Shown: positions 45,966 through 61,557, counted from the first letter of the stretch. The stretch: DNA of 64,000 nucleotides from Todiramphus chloris collaris (GCA_025345505.1 JANVCC010000130.1:8444522-8508521); one strand, 5' to 3'. Translations and numbers: made by a program. The notes: a model not told the origin generated them from the sequence alone.

Positions 45966-48900
45966 CTCTTTTGCTTTGCACACATCAGTGGCAACTGCTA
46001 TACCTCTCCTGATTTCTATTAACAGGAAACGTGTATAAAGTAACATCTACAAACTGAAGCAGTCAGTTAAGAAAATATATGATTAGACCTGTCTAATCTA
46101 CAAGTCAGTAGCTATCAATGTTTTCAGACTGTGTCATATGTTACATGGTCATTCCTTCTACAGCCAATTAATCTTTTAATTTGAACCTTTTTATTGCTGG
46201 ACGGTGTTTGAATACAAAGTTGTTACTTCAGTCATGGCATAAATGCTGTAAAGATATAATTTTATTGGTCCTCAAAATGCACAGAGCCAGAGCGCCTCTT
46301 AGTTTTGCCTAACTTTTCTCAGGTCAAATAATGGGAAAAATTATTTGAGAGGCTTATCACATCTGACCTCATTGCAGCTGAGAGGAGACTGTGTTAAATT
46401 GGTAGCTATATAATCAGCCTGGAATCTAGCTTTCCCTTCCATTTGTAACGCTGCTTGTCTTGGGTATGCTTGTAGCATTTGCTCTCTTTTAATTTCGAGA
46501 CAAATAGCATTTCTTCTGTACTGCCTAGACATTCCTGCCTTACTATATCTATGGGGTTTATTCCTTGTTGCCCATAATTGTTTGAACTAAGAAGTGTGTG
46601 CTACGATAATCTAACAAGACCAGACATGGTTTCCTTGGACCTCTGGATCTTTATTATATTTACTGGACATTCTTCTTGCTAGCCCATGTGGCAGTGCCTA
46701 ATAAGGACTTGCTTTAGTGTGCTTGATCTAATATCTCAAGCAAATTGCTGAAATGTCATTTGTGAAATGCAGGCTGTTAGCTCATCTGGAATCCAGGATA
46801 TGTAAACTGTGGTTTAGAGTGTGTTTTACAGTGTTACTCAGCATGTTTTCTAACAAGTTAAAAAATATTAATAATTCATCTTTACTGTTTAGTCCAAACG
46901 TATCTGTATCAACAGCAATCGCAGGTCTCTTATGGCTTCCAAAGTTCTTTTGCATAATTTTCTGTATTTACTGTAGAATTTGTATTTGGATTCCTTATCT
47001 TGAATGACAGCACTTGACTTACCACAGCGGGATTTTTTTTCAGTCCCTCATCTTGTACAGAGCCAGATGGATACCGCAAATTATGTCTAGTATTTTTGAC
47101 CTCATTTTGTATGATGGTACTATTGCATAGCCACGGGTACCCAGAGTTCCACTATCTCTTGTAGTTTAATTTCAGTATTGTCAATACAATTTTATGTAGC
47201 AAGGTGGAAGAATTTATCTTTTTAAGAGTTTCTCCAGTTGGAATTGTGCTCTTAAGTTCCACTAAGACTAGTTAATTTGGTGCATCTTATTTGAGACTGT
47301 TTAATTCTTTTACAGAAGTGGGTCATACTCAAATTATACATGACTACAAGCACATACTCTTGCAGTTTCTTGTGTTTTCTCTACATGCAAATTATTGACA
47401 ATCTGTGCAGCCGTAAAAGGTCCATGCTGGGCATGTCATCCAGTAATTTTATAATTTTATAATAATTTTTGTAACCTTAGAAGCATCTGTAACACTGATT
47501 CCAAATATCAGAGTCCTGTGGCAAACTTGATTCTTTCATGCTCATCAAGTACCTAGGAGTAATCTAAAAGAAATTCAGTTACACATCTACCTATGGAAAT
47601 GCATGTAAGGTATTTTATATACTGGTTTTGACCAAAGTATATTTACTTGCACCAAACCCGTGCCTTTGTTTTCTGGAGTCTAGATGTGATCTCCTCATCA
47701 GTTCCCAGGAAGTAGCACTCACATTTGCTGGCATTGAGAAGTTCTTTTAAATGTATTCAAATCATCGACTTGTTTGGGTTTGTTATCATGGTTAAACCTA
47801 CAAATTCATTTGGTTGATGTCTTTACTCCCTCAGCAATAGCCAGGTGAAAGTCAAATTTCAGTTCTACTTCCAGCTCCAAAGAGTTGGGATGCTATCCTA
47901 TTGGCACACTGGCAACTCTACCGAGGCAGGAATCTTCAAGATCCCTCCTTTCAGTTCTTTACCTAGCTGCTTAAGAATATTTCCTGTACCATGATATATA
48001 TGCTGTATGTCCATCTAATTATTTGTTTTCCCACCTGCTTTCCAGCACATTCATTCCTAGGTTGGTTTTTTTTCAGTATCTCCGAGTCCGTGAGGTTGGT
48101 AATCCTTCCACAGCCATGCAAAACCAACCTTGCCACACCTTCTGTAATTGTCCTTTATAAAATAATCTTTTAAAGACAACCTCTGAAAGTCTGTTGCTTT
48201 CTCAGTCCAGCTCCAATTTCATTTCATTCACATGGCTTACTTTATTTCTAGTTTTGAGGGCAGGGCTGACTTTGTACTTAAATGCTCCAAACCCTTTTTC
48301 CTCCTCCTCGGGGCTTGTGGTGAGGAAAGTGGGGTGGCAGGGCTGCATCCTCCCCTCCCCTACCTGCTGCACCTCCCTGATGAAATGCTGTCCCTGGTCC
48401 CAGCTGGAAATTTAAAATGGCACTTCCAATATCTTGTTCTGGTACTTGCTTCAGCACAAAATTATCCCTGGCTAAATTACATCCCTGGCCAAAGCTACAT
48501 CACTTGTCTTTGTAAATGTACAAAGAGCCACAAAGAAGAATGTTTTATCGTCCTTATCAGCGCTCTGTCCTTCAGCTGCACATTCATGTGTTTTCCTTTT
48601 GTAAGTCTGTAATTTGTACTGAGAACACATTTCGGTGAAATAGTTTGGGATTTTACTGCGTGCCTAACAAGGCAGCCCTTCAGGGAGAGACTTCTGCGTT
48701 GTCTTATTTTGTTCCAAATTTACTGCAAATAAATGCAATAAATCATCTCTGCGCTTGTTTACTGTTTTACCTGTTCTCTTCCCTCTTATCTGGTCTCCGC
48801 CAGTTTTGTCTTGTGACATGCATTTTAGGATCACTTTAGGGATTTTTCCCTATTTGCTAACGGTTTCCTTAGAGAAGCATATAATTTTACTAGTCTTGCA

Positions 48901-51900
48901 AATATTCATTATTCTTTGCAAAGTCAAGTGTGTTTCTTCCTGTAACCTTGCTTTGAGCCAATTATAAATTTTAGCATTAATAATTCAGTCTTTAATTAGT
49001 CTATTTGGAAATTATTCCAGCTGCTAAATGCCCTTATTCATGTGATTTAGCATCATCACGCAGCTCTATAATAAAATGATCCATAGTCTCACATAACAGC
49101 TCATTTCTTGTCTTTGCTTGGTGACATTTTTCATGGAATATTGGGCTTGAGGCTTTGCTTGGGAGTCTGAAATTCCCTTTTTCACTGGCACTGAAAGACC
49201 TGAAAGTCTTGCTGTACGTATACAGTGGTGCTATGGAATTTTTCCTGTCTGATTTTCTGTCCTAGCATTTGCTTTCGGAAACATCTGGAATTTCTTTCAT
49301 CCTCTCATCCTCCCTTCTCTCCAAGCATAATCTTTCCAGTCTGTGGGATTCAAGCACCATTTGCCATCTCTGCTTCTGCTGCTGATTTGGGTTTCTTCTA
49401 AGCCCACCTAAGAGTGCTGCAGAGACACTGCTCTTTGCAGCCTGTCTATACTCCCAGGACTTAGGTCAGGGTTACAAAAGCTTCAAACCTTTTCCCACAG
49501 CAGAGGTGACCAGCTATTCTTTCCAGTGCTGACTGCTGCGCGAGAGATAAGCAGGCAGGAAAGATGTGTGAGAGGGAACAAAAACAAAAGTTATGCAGGT
49601 GTGCTGGCATGATTTAATGCTTTATTTCAGATATGCAAGAAAGGATGTTTATTAAAGAAATACAGAGCAACCCACTTATGCATGTATGAATGAATTCTGC
49701 TTTTCTATGCTAAGCCAGGGAGAAACAACCTTCTGTAAGTCATTTCTATCCTCCTCCCTTCTCAGAAGTATTTCCAGAATACTCCTTCCATCAGTCCAGG
49801 GGTAACAGCAACCAGAGAATGAACTGACCGTTTATGCTGGGTAAATTTCCTCTTGCCTCAGCCATGCCACGCTTCACCACAGGTCTGTCACAAGGTGCTG
49901 GGAGGGACAAGGACACAGGGCTTTGAGCCGGTGCCTGCTAGAGGTCAGCAGCTGCCAGACCACTACTCACTGTATCCAGGAGCTGATGACCAAGCTGTTA
50001 CTGAGGGATGCAGACCCCAACAGAAAGTGGGACTTCAAAACAGGACTTTGGAGCCTGTGCAGCACACTTGTTGGTGCAGATGCACTGCACACGTCTGTAT
50101 CCTCTCTCACTCCCCACCTCCACAGAGAGTCTTGTCTTCAAAATCTCCAAGCCTGTGTGCTGTGCTTCCTTCGTCTGTGCTGTGCATATGTTAGTAGATG
50201 ACAACTGAGGCATCTGTGGTTTTGCAGCCATGGATCGTTACCAGCTGTTGAGTCATTTGAGTCCCAAATTTAACTCCCTGTACTTTGAAAATAGCACATA
50301 GCGGTAGAAAATAAGAGTGCTTATTCTACACAACTATGGTCCTGCGATCTGAAAATAATCACTTCACTGCTGAATAATTTAAGAAACAAAAATGGAGCAA
50401 TTTAATACAGCAAGTGTAAGGCAAAGCTCTGTGATTGACGTCTCCTAGGCAGTTATGAAGTACCCTCATAGCAGCTGCCAAGAGGAGGCAAAGAGAAAGA
50501 CAGACAAAGAGAGAAAGTAAAAGACATTCTTCAGAGTTCATCTGGAAATGCAGTGGATCTCACAGGGAACATAGGATTTATATTTCTCACTAATTGCCAG
50601 GGTTTCTTCCCATTCTTCAGGATGTTCACTTGTAGTGGCATGATCAACCACAACACTGAAGGTGGAAGATATTTTCTGCGATCATATTTACTTTTCTCTT
50701 TTCCACAAGATTAATCCTTGACAATCCAGTTTCTTTTGCTTCTTTCCCCAAAGGAATAGCATGAGAAAGTTTATACAAGATCTTCTTTTTCCATATGGAA
50801 AGGCAAGTGCAAATGCATGTGTTTGCACAAAGGTATGCATACAGATCTTAAGCAACAGCACGCGATCTTCACAAAAACAGAGGTCTACAATAAATGGCTG
50901 CAATCTGAGCTGTGATTCTTGGCATAAATATCGTTGTCACAAAAGCATAATACCTTTTGCTGTTTTGAAGAGTACTTATAATTCAAAAAAGTTGTATCAA
51001 TGGAAAAAATGCAATGCTGATTATATTTTAGTCCTGCAGGAGATACTAAATTAGTGATGACTACTGAGGAACATAAGAATTCTTGCAGAATTTGCAGATT
51101 CTCTTAGAGCCCCTCGATACATCCTTAGTGACTCCTGAAACCCCTTTAGTGGCCCTCCATCCCCCTAAGACACCCCAGTATCCTATTTGAAACCCCAAAA
51201 CTCCTTGCAGACCACTGTAAGAACTCATGTGGCTTGACCTCCAGATGGAGACAAAGGCTGGTTTGTATCAAAAGATGCCATAACTTAGTTATGAAAGGCT
51301 CTGAAATGAGCCTCAGCACAATAAGGTCAGTCCCCACTCTGCCATGCTTCCCACACCACACATGTTCACACTGTTCCTACTTGTGCTTTTGGTTCAACTT
51401 TGCATTATGCTCTAAAGTGATATAAGGCCTCAAACTGGAATAAACTTGAGTTAATGTACAGCGTTAATAGGTTTTAAATGTTTAAACCTCTCTAAGGCTC
51501 TGGATTGTTTAAAACCCTCAAACACATTATAAGGGTGTTGCAAAAGGCAGCAAAGGAGCTGACAAAGGTCTTTATGGACATGTGATGAGACCCAGAGCTC
51601 AGAGCAGCCATGAAGGCTTTGTGCCTTAGTGCCTGTCGGGCAGTAATGTAACAAGGCTAAGCGCATGCACATTAAAGTAATAAGAGTTAGCCTGCTTTAA
51701 AAAATGTCCTTTTTCATCACTTTCAGGATTTGTCAGTCCCTCTTTTCAAACAGCTCTCTCCTGCACAGATTTTGGTACCCCTCCTAGATTGGGTTGCAGG
51801 CCATGTTCTTGGTCCCGCTTTAGGCTGTGTTTCTGGGAGAAGAAGAGTAGCTGTTCTTTTGTATTTCAAAACCTGGACACTGATGGATACATGTCAGCAT

Positions 51901-52021
51901 ACATACATGTGGATGTAGATCCACTGGACACATACATATCCAATCCACATACGTGGATAGGACTGAAGGTACCTCATCCTGACCAACTAACCATCAGTAA
52001 TCAGCCATTAGAAACGGTATC

Positions 52022-52042
52022 ACTAATCACTAAGTGATTAGT
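52022..52042. repeat. Perfect 10-bp palindrome with 1-bp centre
   Basis: ACTAATCACT, then A, then AGTGATTAGT: the arms are exact reverse complements. It is also flanked by GTAT/CAC words that form an outer direct repeat (GTATCAC at both sides). A hairpin or dyad protein-binding site (TAAT-core) is possible; nothing shows function. Confidence 0.9.
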
Positions 52043-53234
52043 ATCACTTTCCTTCTGAATGTTATCTGACTTCCTATTTTCACTCCAGAACTAAGCATTT
52101 AGGAAGTGATCCATGCAGACATACACCCCCCTTGCCATCTTTTAGGATTTTAATATGATGCCAAGGTGGCCTGTTTAGTGTTTTCAAGCTAGAAAGCTGT
52201 TGCTCAGCTGACAGCATAACGAGGCTTACAATACATCATGCTTAAAAGGCAGAGCTAGGGCAGCGTGTTACATCTTTACTTCCAGTGCTTCTCTACACTT
52301 ACTGGTTCACTGAGAACACATTTTGCATTTATTTATTAATGCTGGCACCCATTTTGAAAAGGAAATAGGAGACCCTCTGGAAATACGAAAGATTGCCTGC
52401 TTTCACTGTATGGGTATCTATCTGTGTGTCACTGCCTACCAGCCACTGAATTACTCTTTTATAATTTTATGTTAGAATACTCCCCAAGGGGACCCATAAA
52501 CCCCATCTTTGCATCTCCTACAGCAGAAGTTCAAAAGCAGAGTTATGTCCTTCTTCTCACAGAATGCTATTTTCATTAGATGCTATTTTTTTTTTTTTTC
52601 CAGTACTTCAGGAATTTAGATGATTCTTTAGGTCAGTACTGGCAGATCTAGCCCTGAAAATCTGGGACCTAAGAGTTATCACCTCCATAAGAGAATGGGG
52701 GTGGGATACAGAAATATTTTTTTCAAATCAGTAACACTGCTGAACTGCACAGTGTAGTCATTTAGAGGTATTTTTTTTTTTTTGTTGCGGGTTTTTGTTT
52801 TTTTCCTGGAAGGAAAGGCACAATGAAAGAATTCATTGTCAACTCCATAACATTTAATCTCCATGGAAACATTATCAGCTGACTTCAAAGTCAGCCTTCA
52901 AATGCGTTGGATCTTTTTCCCTGTGGCTCATTTCTGATGCTCCTAGATGTGCATTTGCACTCTGAGGGGAGAAGTACCAGCACAAGTAATTCTGGCAGCC
53001 TTGCACCTAATCACAGAAGAGCATTTAAGAAAAAGAGAGGAAAGGCTTCACAATGAGGTGCAGAGATCTAGTCTGGAGCAAAAGACAGTGTGTGTGTGCA
53101 CCTCTAAACTCAACTGTTTTTCAGCCTTAACTCAACTTGGTCTCCCTGAACCTGGCATACAGTAAATTAAGGAGACAGCTCGCTCTGGCTTTTCAGCAAA
53201 AGGAGCTGTTCCTATCCCTGTGTGCGTTCATTTT

Positions 53235-53303
53235 AAGTCAGCTATACTGACTTGTAATTTCCTCCTCACCAGGACAGGAGGTACTGACAGAAGCATCAGT
53301 ACC
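53235..53303. repeat. Cluster of three adjacent inverted repeats
   Basis: Three perfect stem-loops follow in 69 bp: AAGTCAG-5-CTGACTT (53235-53253), CCTCCT-9-AGGAGG (53261-53281) and GGTACTGA-8-TCAGTACC (53280-53303). Stems are 7, 6 and 8 bp, with loops of 5, 9 and 8. The second and third overlap by two bases. No coding frame or known RNA family is recognised. Confidence 0.85.
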
Positions 53304-55559
53304 TTCAAGAGTTACGAGAACAAAAAACCTAGTGCAATCTATGAAGGGCATGCAATCTAGTTTGCTTCTCAGGAATGTCAGGAGGTCTTTGGGGGCTGAC
53401 AGAAGGTGAATTAAAGTAGAAGCAAAGTAGGGAAGACAGATCCAATAGCAATACAAAAGACTTTCCCACCCACGGCCCTGGAAAACAAGTTATGTGTTTT
53501 TTAAAATTCTGTGGTTGTTCCTTATCCCTTTAATAATGTCACCAGGTCTTTGATCTGTTGCTGGCTTCTGAATTCTAATGGCAAGACACATCAAGGCCAA
53601 AAGAAGACAATGAAAACTAAACTGGCATTTATTATTGGGTTGGGTTTTATTAAAAAAAAAAAGAATTCTGACTTGCTTGCATGAAAGAAAACTGCACATG
53701 GAACAGGAGGAAGAATAGTACGGGCATGACTTGCTGGACAGAATGAATTCTTTACAGAGAGAAAGAGGAGCAAATTTCTGTGTGTGGCAGATCTTGTTAA
53801 ATGCAGAGGCTGAAGCAAAGTTTAGATTCACCTTCTTGGTCACCACCATGACCCAGAGCTCCTAACAGCTTCTTTAGTAGTGCCTGCAGCAAACAAAAGG
53901 ATTAAAAAGGCATGAGAGTAACTCTACCCTTTCAGACCTGGAAGTATTCCCTCTAAGACTATTTTTAGTGGCATATGCTAGGCAATGTGGAAGAAGGCTG
54001 CACTGAATTTCTTTGTGCTGTTTGTTCTCCAGTCTCACTTGTCTTGAACATCTGTCTGAAGACTTTTCAGCCATTTAAGGTTTCCTACAAAAGAAAGATT
54101 CCACAAACCTTCTGAGGCTCCTTCTAAGGTTCCCTCTGAGAGAGGTTAGGTTTTTTGTCTGGAAGAAAAAGACCTTACGTAGAGAAAGGCAGAATGAACT
54201 GGTTGCTAAAAGACCAAATGCAATGTGGTGCACAGATCCCCCATGTTATGGGAGATGTCCTGTGATAAGACAAACCTAACATGACCCCACAAATTTCTCT
54301 TCAGCTCTGGCAAATGCCTAGGCTGGGAAGCACCTGGCTGAGGTACAGTTTCATATAAACTTATGTGTCTCGCCATCTGGCAAATCTGAGATGTGATGGA
54401 GTCACTCGTGTTTGCTCAGACCTCCAGTACCCCTTTCTATTTAATCTTTTAGCCTCTGCCTGGGCCATCCTGGGAGGTCCGTACTGCAGGGGATGAAAGA
54501 AACCTGCTGGCAGACTCTGCATGGGGCCAAGCACAGGGATGGAATAATTTCACTAACCTTTGATTAGGATGTTTCTTCATTTTGGCATTAAGGGATCCTC
54601 TTCCTTTGTTTCCCTTCTGCTCCCAGTAAGATACTGAATCATGTCCCGCTGCTATAACTGGCATAATTTTTGCTGCCTCCTCTGTTGTGGCTGCAAGTTC
54701 ATGAGCCATTATGTTTGCTTAATGGCTGCAGTCAAGTCACTTTATTATTGTTAGGTCATAGGAATCACCATTGCTAAAGTAATCAGAGGGTTATTCAGCT
54801 CAGGCTTTGATCAGCTTTCCTATTTCTCCCTAGTCCATTTTATCAAAACAACGTGCCTTTAGCTAAGTAGTGTTGCTTTTGCCTCAGGTGCTAACTCGTA
54901 GCTTCAGAAGGTGCTTGCTCATAGCTGGTGCTCTCTAGCTGCCACAGCAGACAGTGTGGGTATCAGCTCCCAGTGCACCGTGTGCTGTGGGATATGGTAG
55001 CAGAAATGTCACCCTGTGCAAATCTGCAGGCTGCTGTAATGTGCAATGTGTCAGTTGTATCAGTGTAGCAAGCTGGAGATCAGCCCTCAGCAGCTGCACT
55101 ATTGTTCCATATACTGTACTGATGTACACGAGCCTAAGGATGGTACCCACTAAGTATCTGCGGTCATGACAGAGGATACGTAGTCCTCTGGTGCCATACC
55201 ATATGATGGCTTGTGCAGCAGCAATCCAATAGACAGGCACTGCTGCTGAAGGAACACACAGCAGGCAAACAGCTCTGGTGTGGCCTGGATGCCAAAGGCC
55301 AAATGCAAACTGCATTCTGACAGTGGCTGTAATGCAACATCACAGCACCAGTGCAGACCCTGCTGTTTACGCCGGCTCATGGTATAAAATAAAAATGCAT
55401 TACGTTTCAGCCCGGGTGGGTGTGTGGTCTCACAAGGACACCGCACTGAATCTCCATCACCCAGTCAGACTTCTCCTTCCATCTCGGCTTTTTTTTTAAA
55501 AGGGCAATTTTCCAGCAAACCCCTTGCTATTCTGCAACCTTTCGGTGATGCTGCAAGCT

Positions 55560-56060
55560 GCTTCTGCTGGAACAGTGCATAATTAAGCAATAATTTATAT
55601 TCTATGCGTGTATGCACACAGCAATAAAGTGTTCTCAAGAGCTGCGTGCTGCTGAGGCGTTTAATCCGTGCACAGAAGGAGTTTACTGCAAAGCTGCTCC
55701 CCCCAAAAGGCTTTTGTCACCGCTGTGTTGGGAGGGAATTCGGTTTATTCTTTAATAATTTCATTTGATTGTGATATAATTTAAATAGCTAATGGTACAC
55801 ACTACACTTTAGGATGAGACCTCATTTTATTTGTTTGTTTGATGTACCTTGAAAATAGTAAAAGCTAGCAGGGCAGAGAGAAAGTAAAGATAATGTTGTT
55901 TCACTTGTGAGATTTTTTTCCCCATTACCCTAATAATAAAAAAGCGATGATAATTAAATAAACAGCACTCCTTCCAAAGGCACTAGTGGCCACAAATTGC
56001 CATCAATCTCAGCTACTAGAAATACTTTAAAAGGTGGAGATTTGCATTTATTTGAGAACT
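55560..56060. other. AT-rich block resembling conserved non-coding DNA
   Basis: The stretch is non-repetitive and dense in TAAT/ATTA words (AATTAAGCAATAATTTATA, TTCTTTAATAATTTCATTTG, GATAATTAAATAAACAG), and ends in CACAAATTGCCATCAATCTC. This texture is typical of developmental enhancers rich in homeodomain sites. Conservation cannot be assessed from one sequence, so this is a candidate only. Confidence 0.25.
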
Positions 56061-58821
56061 CCATGGCTTCAGAGGACATCTTCAAATCCATACCTTTTTG
56101 TTTCTTTTTTTTTTAATCTGCTAGTGTTTATAAGTAATACTTGACATTACTGTCTCTGAAAATTAAAACAGAAGAGGAGAAGAATCAGGGAGGGTTTATT
56201 TGTTTACTTTGTACATCTGACAGCAGGGTTAGTCCATGAGTCACTTTTGCCTGTTGTGGGGGGAAGAGATGGAAGAAGTGTCATTCCATCAGGCGTGGAA
56301 GAAATGTTTTCCAAATAACGAGAAAAACTATTTGTAGAGAGGAGGATCAGAGGGGTGGGCTGGCCCAGATCATTTTAATTAATGGCTTTTTGGATTTACC
56401 TTGATTTCAAATTAGTGATGTCTCCTTTGGGCTACAGTCGGACACTTCATCCACAACACTAGGGACAAGGATGTTTAGATGAAGCTCCCACCAGCAGGGT
56501 CTGTTTGTGCACCAGCACCACGAAGGCTCGCCTTTGTTTGCAGTATATCTAAGAAAGGTGGCAGTTCTTGCCTCACAAAACACCACAGACCCTGTGGAAT
56601 CCCTCAAACTCTGTCAATGTAGAAGTCAAGCCAGGTCTGTAAGTGAAAGATGTGGCTTCTGACATGGTTCAGGGGGGCACTAGCGTGAGGCAAAATTCAA
56701 ACGTACCTGGTGTGGATGGTCTGAGCATGTTTGTGTTTAAATTGGTTCACTTATAAGTAGTTCTGCTCTCCCCTGGAGGTGAGGTTTGAAAACTGCAAAC
56801 AGAGGCACTGCAGACCCTCACACAGCCAGGCTGATCGGAAAGAAAAGGGACGTTTACTGAAAAAAATAATTCCTGGCAGCAAAGGCCTACGGCTCTGCTT
56901 GATATAATCATGCTTAAAAACAGCTGCAGTAAAGAGCTCTGACTCATAATCCACACCGAATTAGGCTTTGACCAACAATGTTACCTTTCCCAGCCATCCC
57001 TCTCTTGACCACATCTGCCCCTGGAGCAAGGATAGCAGAACCCCAATCTTATACACTTACATAGCAAATAAGTTCATCTCTATCCTAAACAAACTTCCAG
57101 TCTAAATGAAAGAGACATCCAGTGTAATGTCTAATATTCTTCTTCCGTAATATACAAGAAGAAAAAGCACAAGATAGCCCTGAGGGATTTAATAGCTCAG
57201 GTGCTCAAACCACAGTCGATCATCAGTCTGTTAGCATGGTAGGCATTGTCAAAACCAACCCGAGAGGAAGGGCAGCTTTCTGACAGGGAGTCAGGATGGA
57301 TATTTGACTACACGTCAGACAGCAGTTTCTATGGCACAGACATGGCTTTACGTGAAATTTCATCTTTCACCTGACTGAAGCATTTTGCACTGACACGTGA
57401 ATTTCCTTTGTCAAAATTGCTGCTGTTGCCTCCTCTCGTTCATTAGTGTTTTGCTTAGGACAACGATTGCCAGTTCATGAGGGAAAGCTACCAAACAGTC
57501 AGTCGTGAAGTAGTAACTGTACTTGGTTTTCATCAGTAACTCTCCTGGTGAGAGCCCAGATTAACTACAAGTGAGAACTTCCTTGCTTGGCTGAACACAG
57601 ACAACACATAGGATTTATACAGTGTCCATAAAGATTCATCCAGGTGGCATAAAATGTCTCTTTTTTTGTGTGTCTGTAATGAAGAACACTAGGGAGGCTG
57701 ATAAACCTGTTCCATACAAGACATCCTGCAGAAGCACAGGGGTGTGACTGGCGGAGAAGTGTGCTATGCATCCTCTGGCGTTGTGCGTGGCTGGCATTCT
57801 TTGTTGCCATGGGATTAACATGTTCTTCAATCAAGGGGCAGGACAGGGGGCAGCCTTTTTTTAAAGAAACCACATGCTCGTGATGTGCTTAATTCTCTAT
57901 TCTTGTTACTCGTTCTTCTTTATTATTTGCTTGTTCTGGGGCAGAATACCCCCAGCAAGGTGTAGTGCCAATATATTGGGCACTGTTTGAATACAAAGAG
58001 TAAGCAACACTCATTGCATTGAAAAGCTTGTGGTCAAAACAGCCAAGACAAAGCGTGAAAGCAAAGGGAGCATATGAAAACCAAAGTTGTTTCCTTCCCT
58101 TTTGTACTTAGCAAATGCAGCTTCAGTCTGGCCACACAGATTTTCCCACCCACCTCTCTTATAAATCTTACATTTCAAAAGAGCTGAAATGATCACGTTC
58201 TTACTAGCAAAGAAAGGTTTTTCATGTCATTTTCTAACTACAGCCGTTTGAAATGAGCCACGGAGCTTGGTTCAGAGCACAGCGGCTCTGGTAGATCATT
58301 TTTTTCACAGTCCCACAATGTACTAGTCATGGTGACACGTCACACAAAGAACAACCATGTTCTTGACAGACGTCTTCATGTTACTGGATAACCTAAGCGA
58401 CATAGTAAAACACGGAAAGGGGTGTGTGGTTTCCAGAGAAACAATCTAATTTTTGAGTAAGGGAGTCTGGGAGGGAGACCTCCTCATTCATCCCACTCTG
58501 TGCTTTGAAGTAGCATAGGGCATTTCTGAGACTGGGATCGCACAAAAAAAGTCCAGAGCACTGATTTTAGACTAATTGGGTGCTGATAAGAGGCAAGAAG
58601 GCTGTTTCTATTGAAATAGACATAGTGCTTACTGCAGCAGCTCTTTGGTCCTCACTGGTACCTTATGGCACTACCACAATATGAGTACTTATGAATAGCG
58701 AATAACTCGGACCATCTGGAATCTATACATAGCATTGGGGGAGGCACCCAGAGTTCCCACAGTCCCTAGCTTTTTCAACAGAGACTATCTACAAGTGGCA
58801 CTCCAAAAATACATTGTAGAA

Positions 58822-59939
58822 AAGCAAGGCTTTTGACACTGTCTCCCATAACATCTTCATGGGAAAGCTCAGGAAGTGTGGAAGAGCAGACAGTGAGATC
58901 GGTTGAGAACTGTCTGAACAATAGAGCTCAGAGGGTTGTGATCAGTGCTGTGGAGTCCAGCTTTAATTTCCAGGAGTCAGTTCTGGGTCCAGTCTTATTC
59001 AACATCTTCATCAATGACCTGGATGAAGGGATACTCTAGAGTGTACCCTTCAGTAGGTTTGCTGATGATAGTAAACTGGGAGGAGTGGTTGATACACTGG
59101 AAGGCTGTGCTGCCATCAAGAGATCTGGACAGACTGGAGAGCTGGGCAAAGGCAAACCTGATGAAGTTCAACAAGGATAAGTGTAGAGTCCTACACCTGG
59201 GGAAGAACAACACCATGTACCAGTACAGGTTAGGGGTAAACCCACTGGAAAGCAGCCCCATGGAGAGGGACCTTGGCGTCCTGGTTCACAGTAAACTATC
59301 CATGGAACAGCAAGGTGCCCTTGTGGCCAGGAAGGCCAATGGTATCTGGGGGTGCATAAAGAAGAGTATGGCCAGCAGGTTGATGGAGGTTCTCTTCCCC
59401 CTCTACTTTGCCCTAGTGAGACCACATCTGCAGTACTGTGTTCAGTTTTGGTCTCCCCAGTTCAAGAGGGACAGGGAAATACTAGAGACAGTCCAGCGGA
59501 GAGCTACGAAGGTGATTAAGGGACTGGGACATCTCTTGTATGAGGAAAGGCTGAGAGCCCTGGGGCTGCTTAGCCTGGAAAAGAGAAGACTGGGAGGGGA
59601 TCTTATGAATGTTTACAAAGATCTGAAGGGTGGGTGTCAAGTAGAAGGGGCCAGTCTCTTTTCAGTTGTGCCCTGTGATAGGACAAGAGGTAATGGTAAC
59701 AAGGTGAAACACAGGAAGTTCCACCTCAACATGAGGAAAAGCTTCTTCACTGTGAGGGTGACAGAGCCTGGAACAGGCTGCCCAGAGAGGTTGTGGAGTC
59801 TCCTTCTCTAAAGACTTTCAAGACTCACCTGGATCTGTTCCTGTGTGGCCTGCCCTGGGTGTTCCTGCGCTGTCAGGGGGGTTGGACTCAATGATCTCCA
59901 GAGGTCCCTTCTACCCCCTAGCATTCTATGATTCTATGA
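58822..59939 (+). mobile_element. CR1 LINE, 5'-truncated, about 1.1 kb
   Basis: This is the 3' part of a CR1 non-LTR retrotransposon. It begins inside the reverse transcriptase at KAFDTVSHNI (58830 on) and continues through [18 protein letters not shown], the catalytic-site motif FADDSKLG (59059-59082), [45 protein letters not shown] and [20 protein letters not shown]. It ends with the 3' UTR and the terminal tandem octamer ATTCTATG/ATTCTATG (59922-59938). A TAG at 59037-59039 interrupts the frame before FADD. The long open frame downstream is in another phase, so at least one frameshift lies near 59085-59120. Another frameshift near 59765-59775 disrupts the WNRLPREVV region. ORF1 and the endonuclease are missing. 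It lies in sense orientation in the last TMEM178B intron and is dead. Confidence 0.96.
59922..59938 (+). repeat. CR1 3'-terminal octamer repeat
   Basis: ATTCTATGATTCTATGA is the hallmark microsatellite-like end of CR1 elements, recognised by the CR1 reverse transcriptase in place of a poly-A tail. It fixes the 3' boundary of the element at 59939. Confidence 0.95.

Positions 59940-61557
<1,618 letters not shown>

Noticed and set aside
54935-55315. 126-codon minus-strand frame that briefly suggested a transposase
   Set aside because: I could not match any catalytic or DNA-binding motif of Harbinger, hAT or piggyBac families, and a second overlapping frame is equally open.
59168-59425. Minus-strand frames opposite the CR1 element
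   Set aside because: They are shadows of the CR1 reverse transcriptase reading frame on the + strand.
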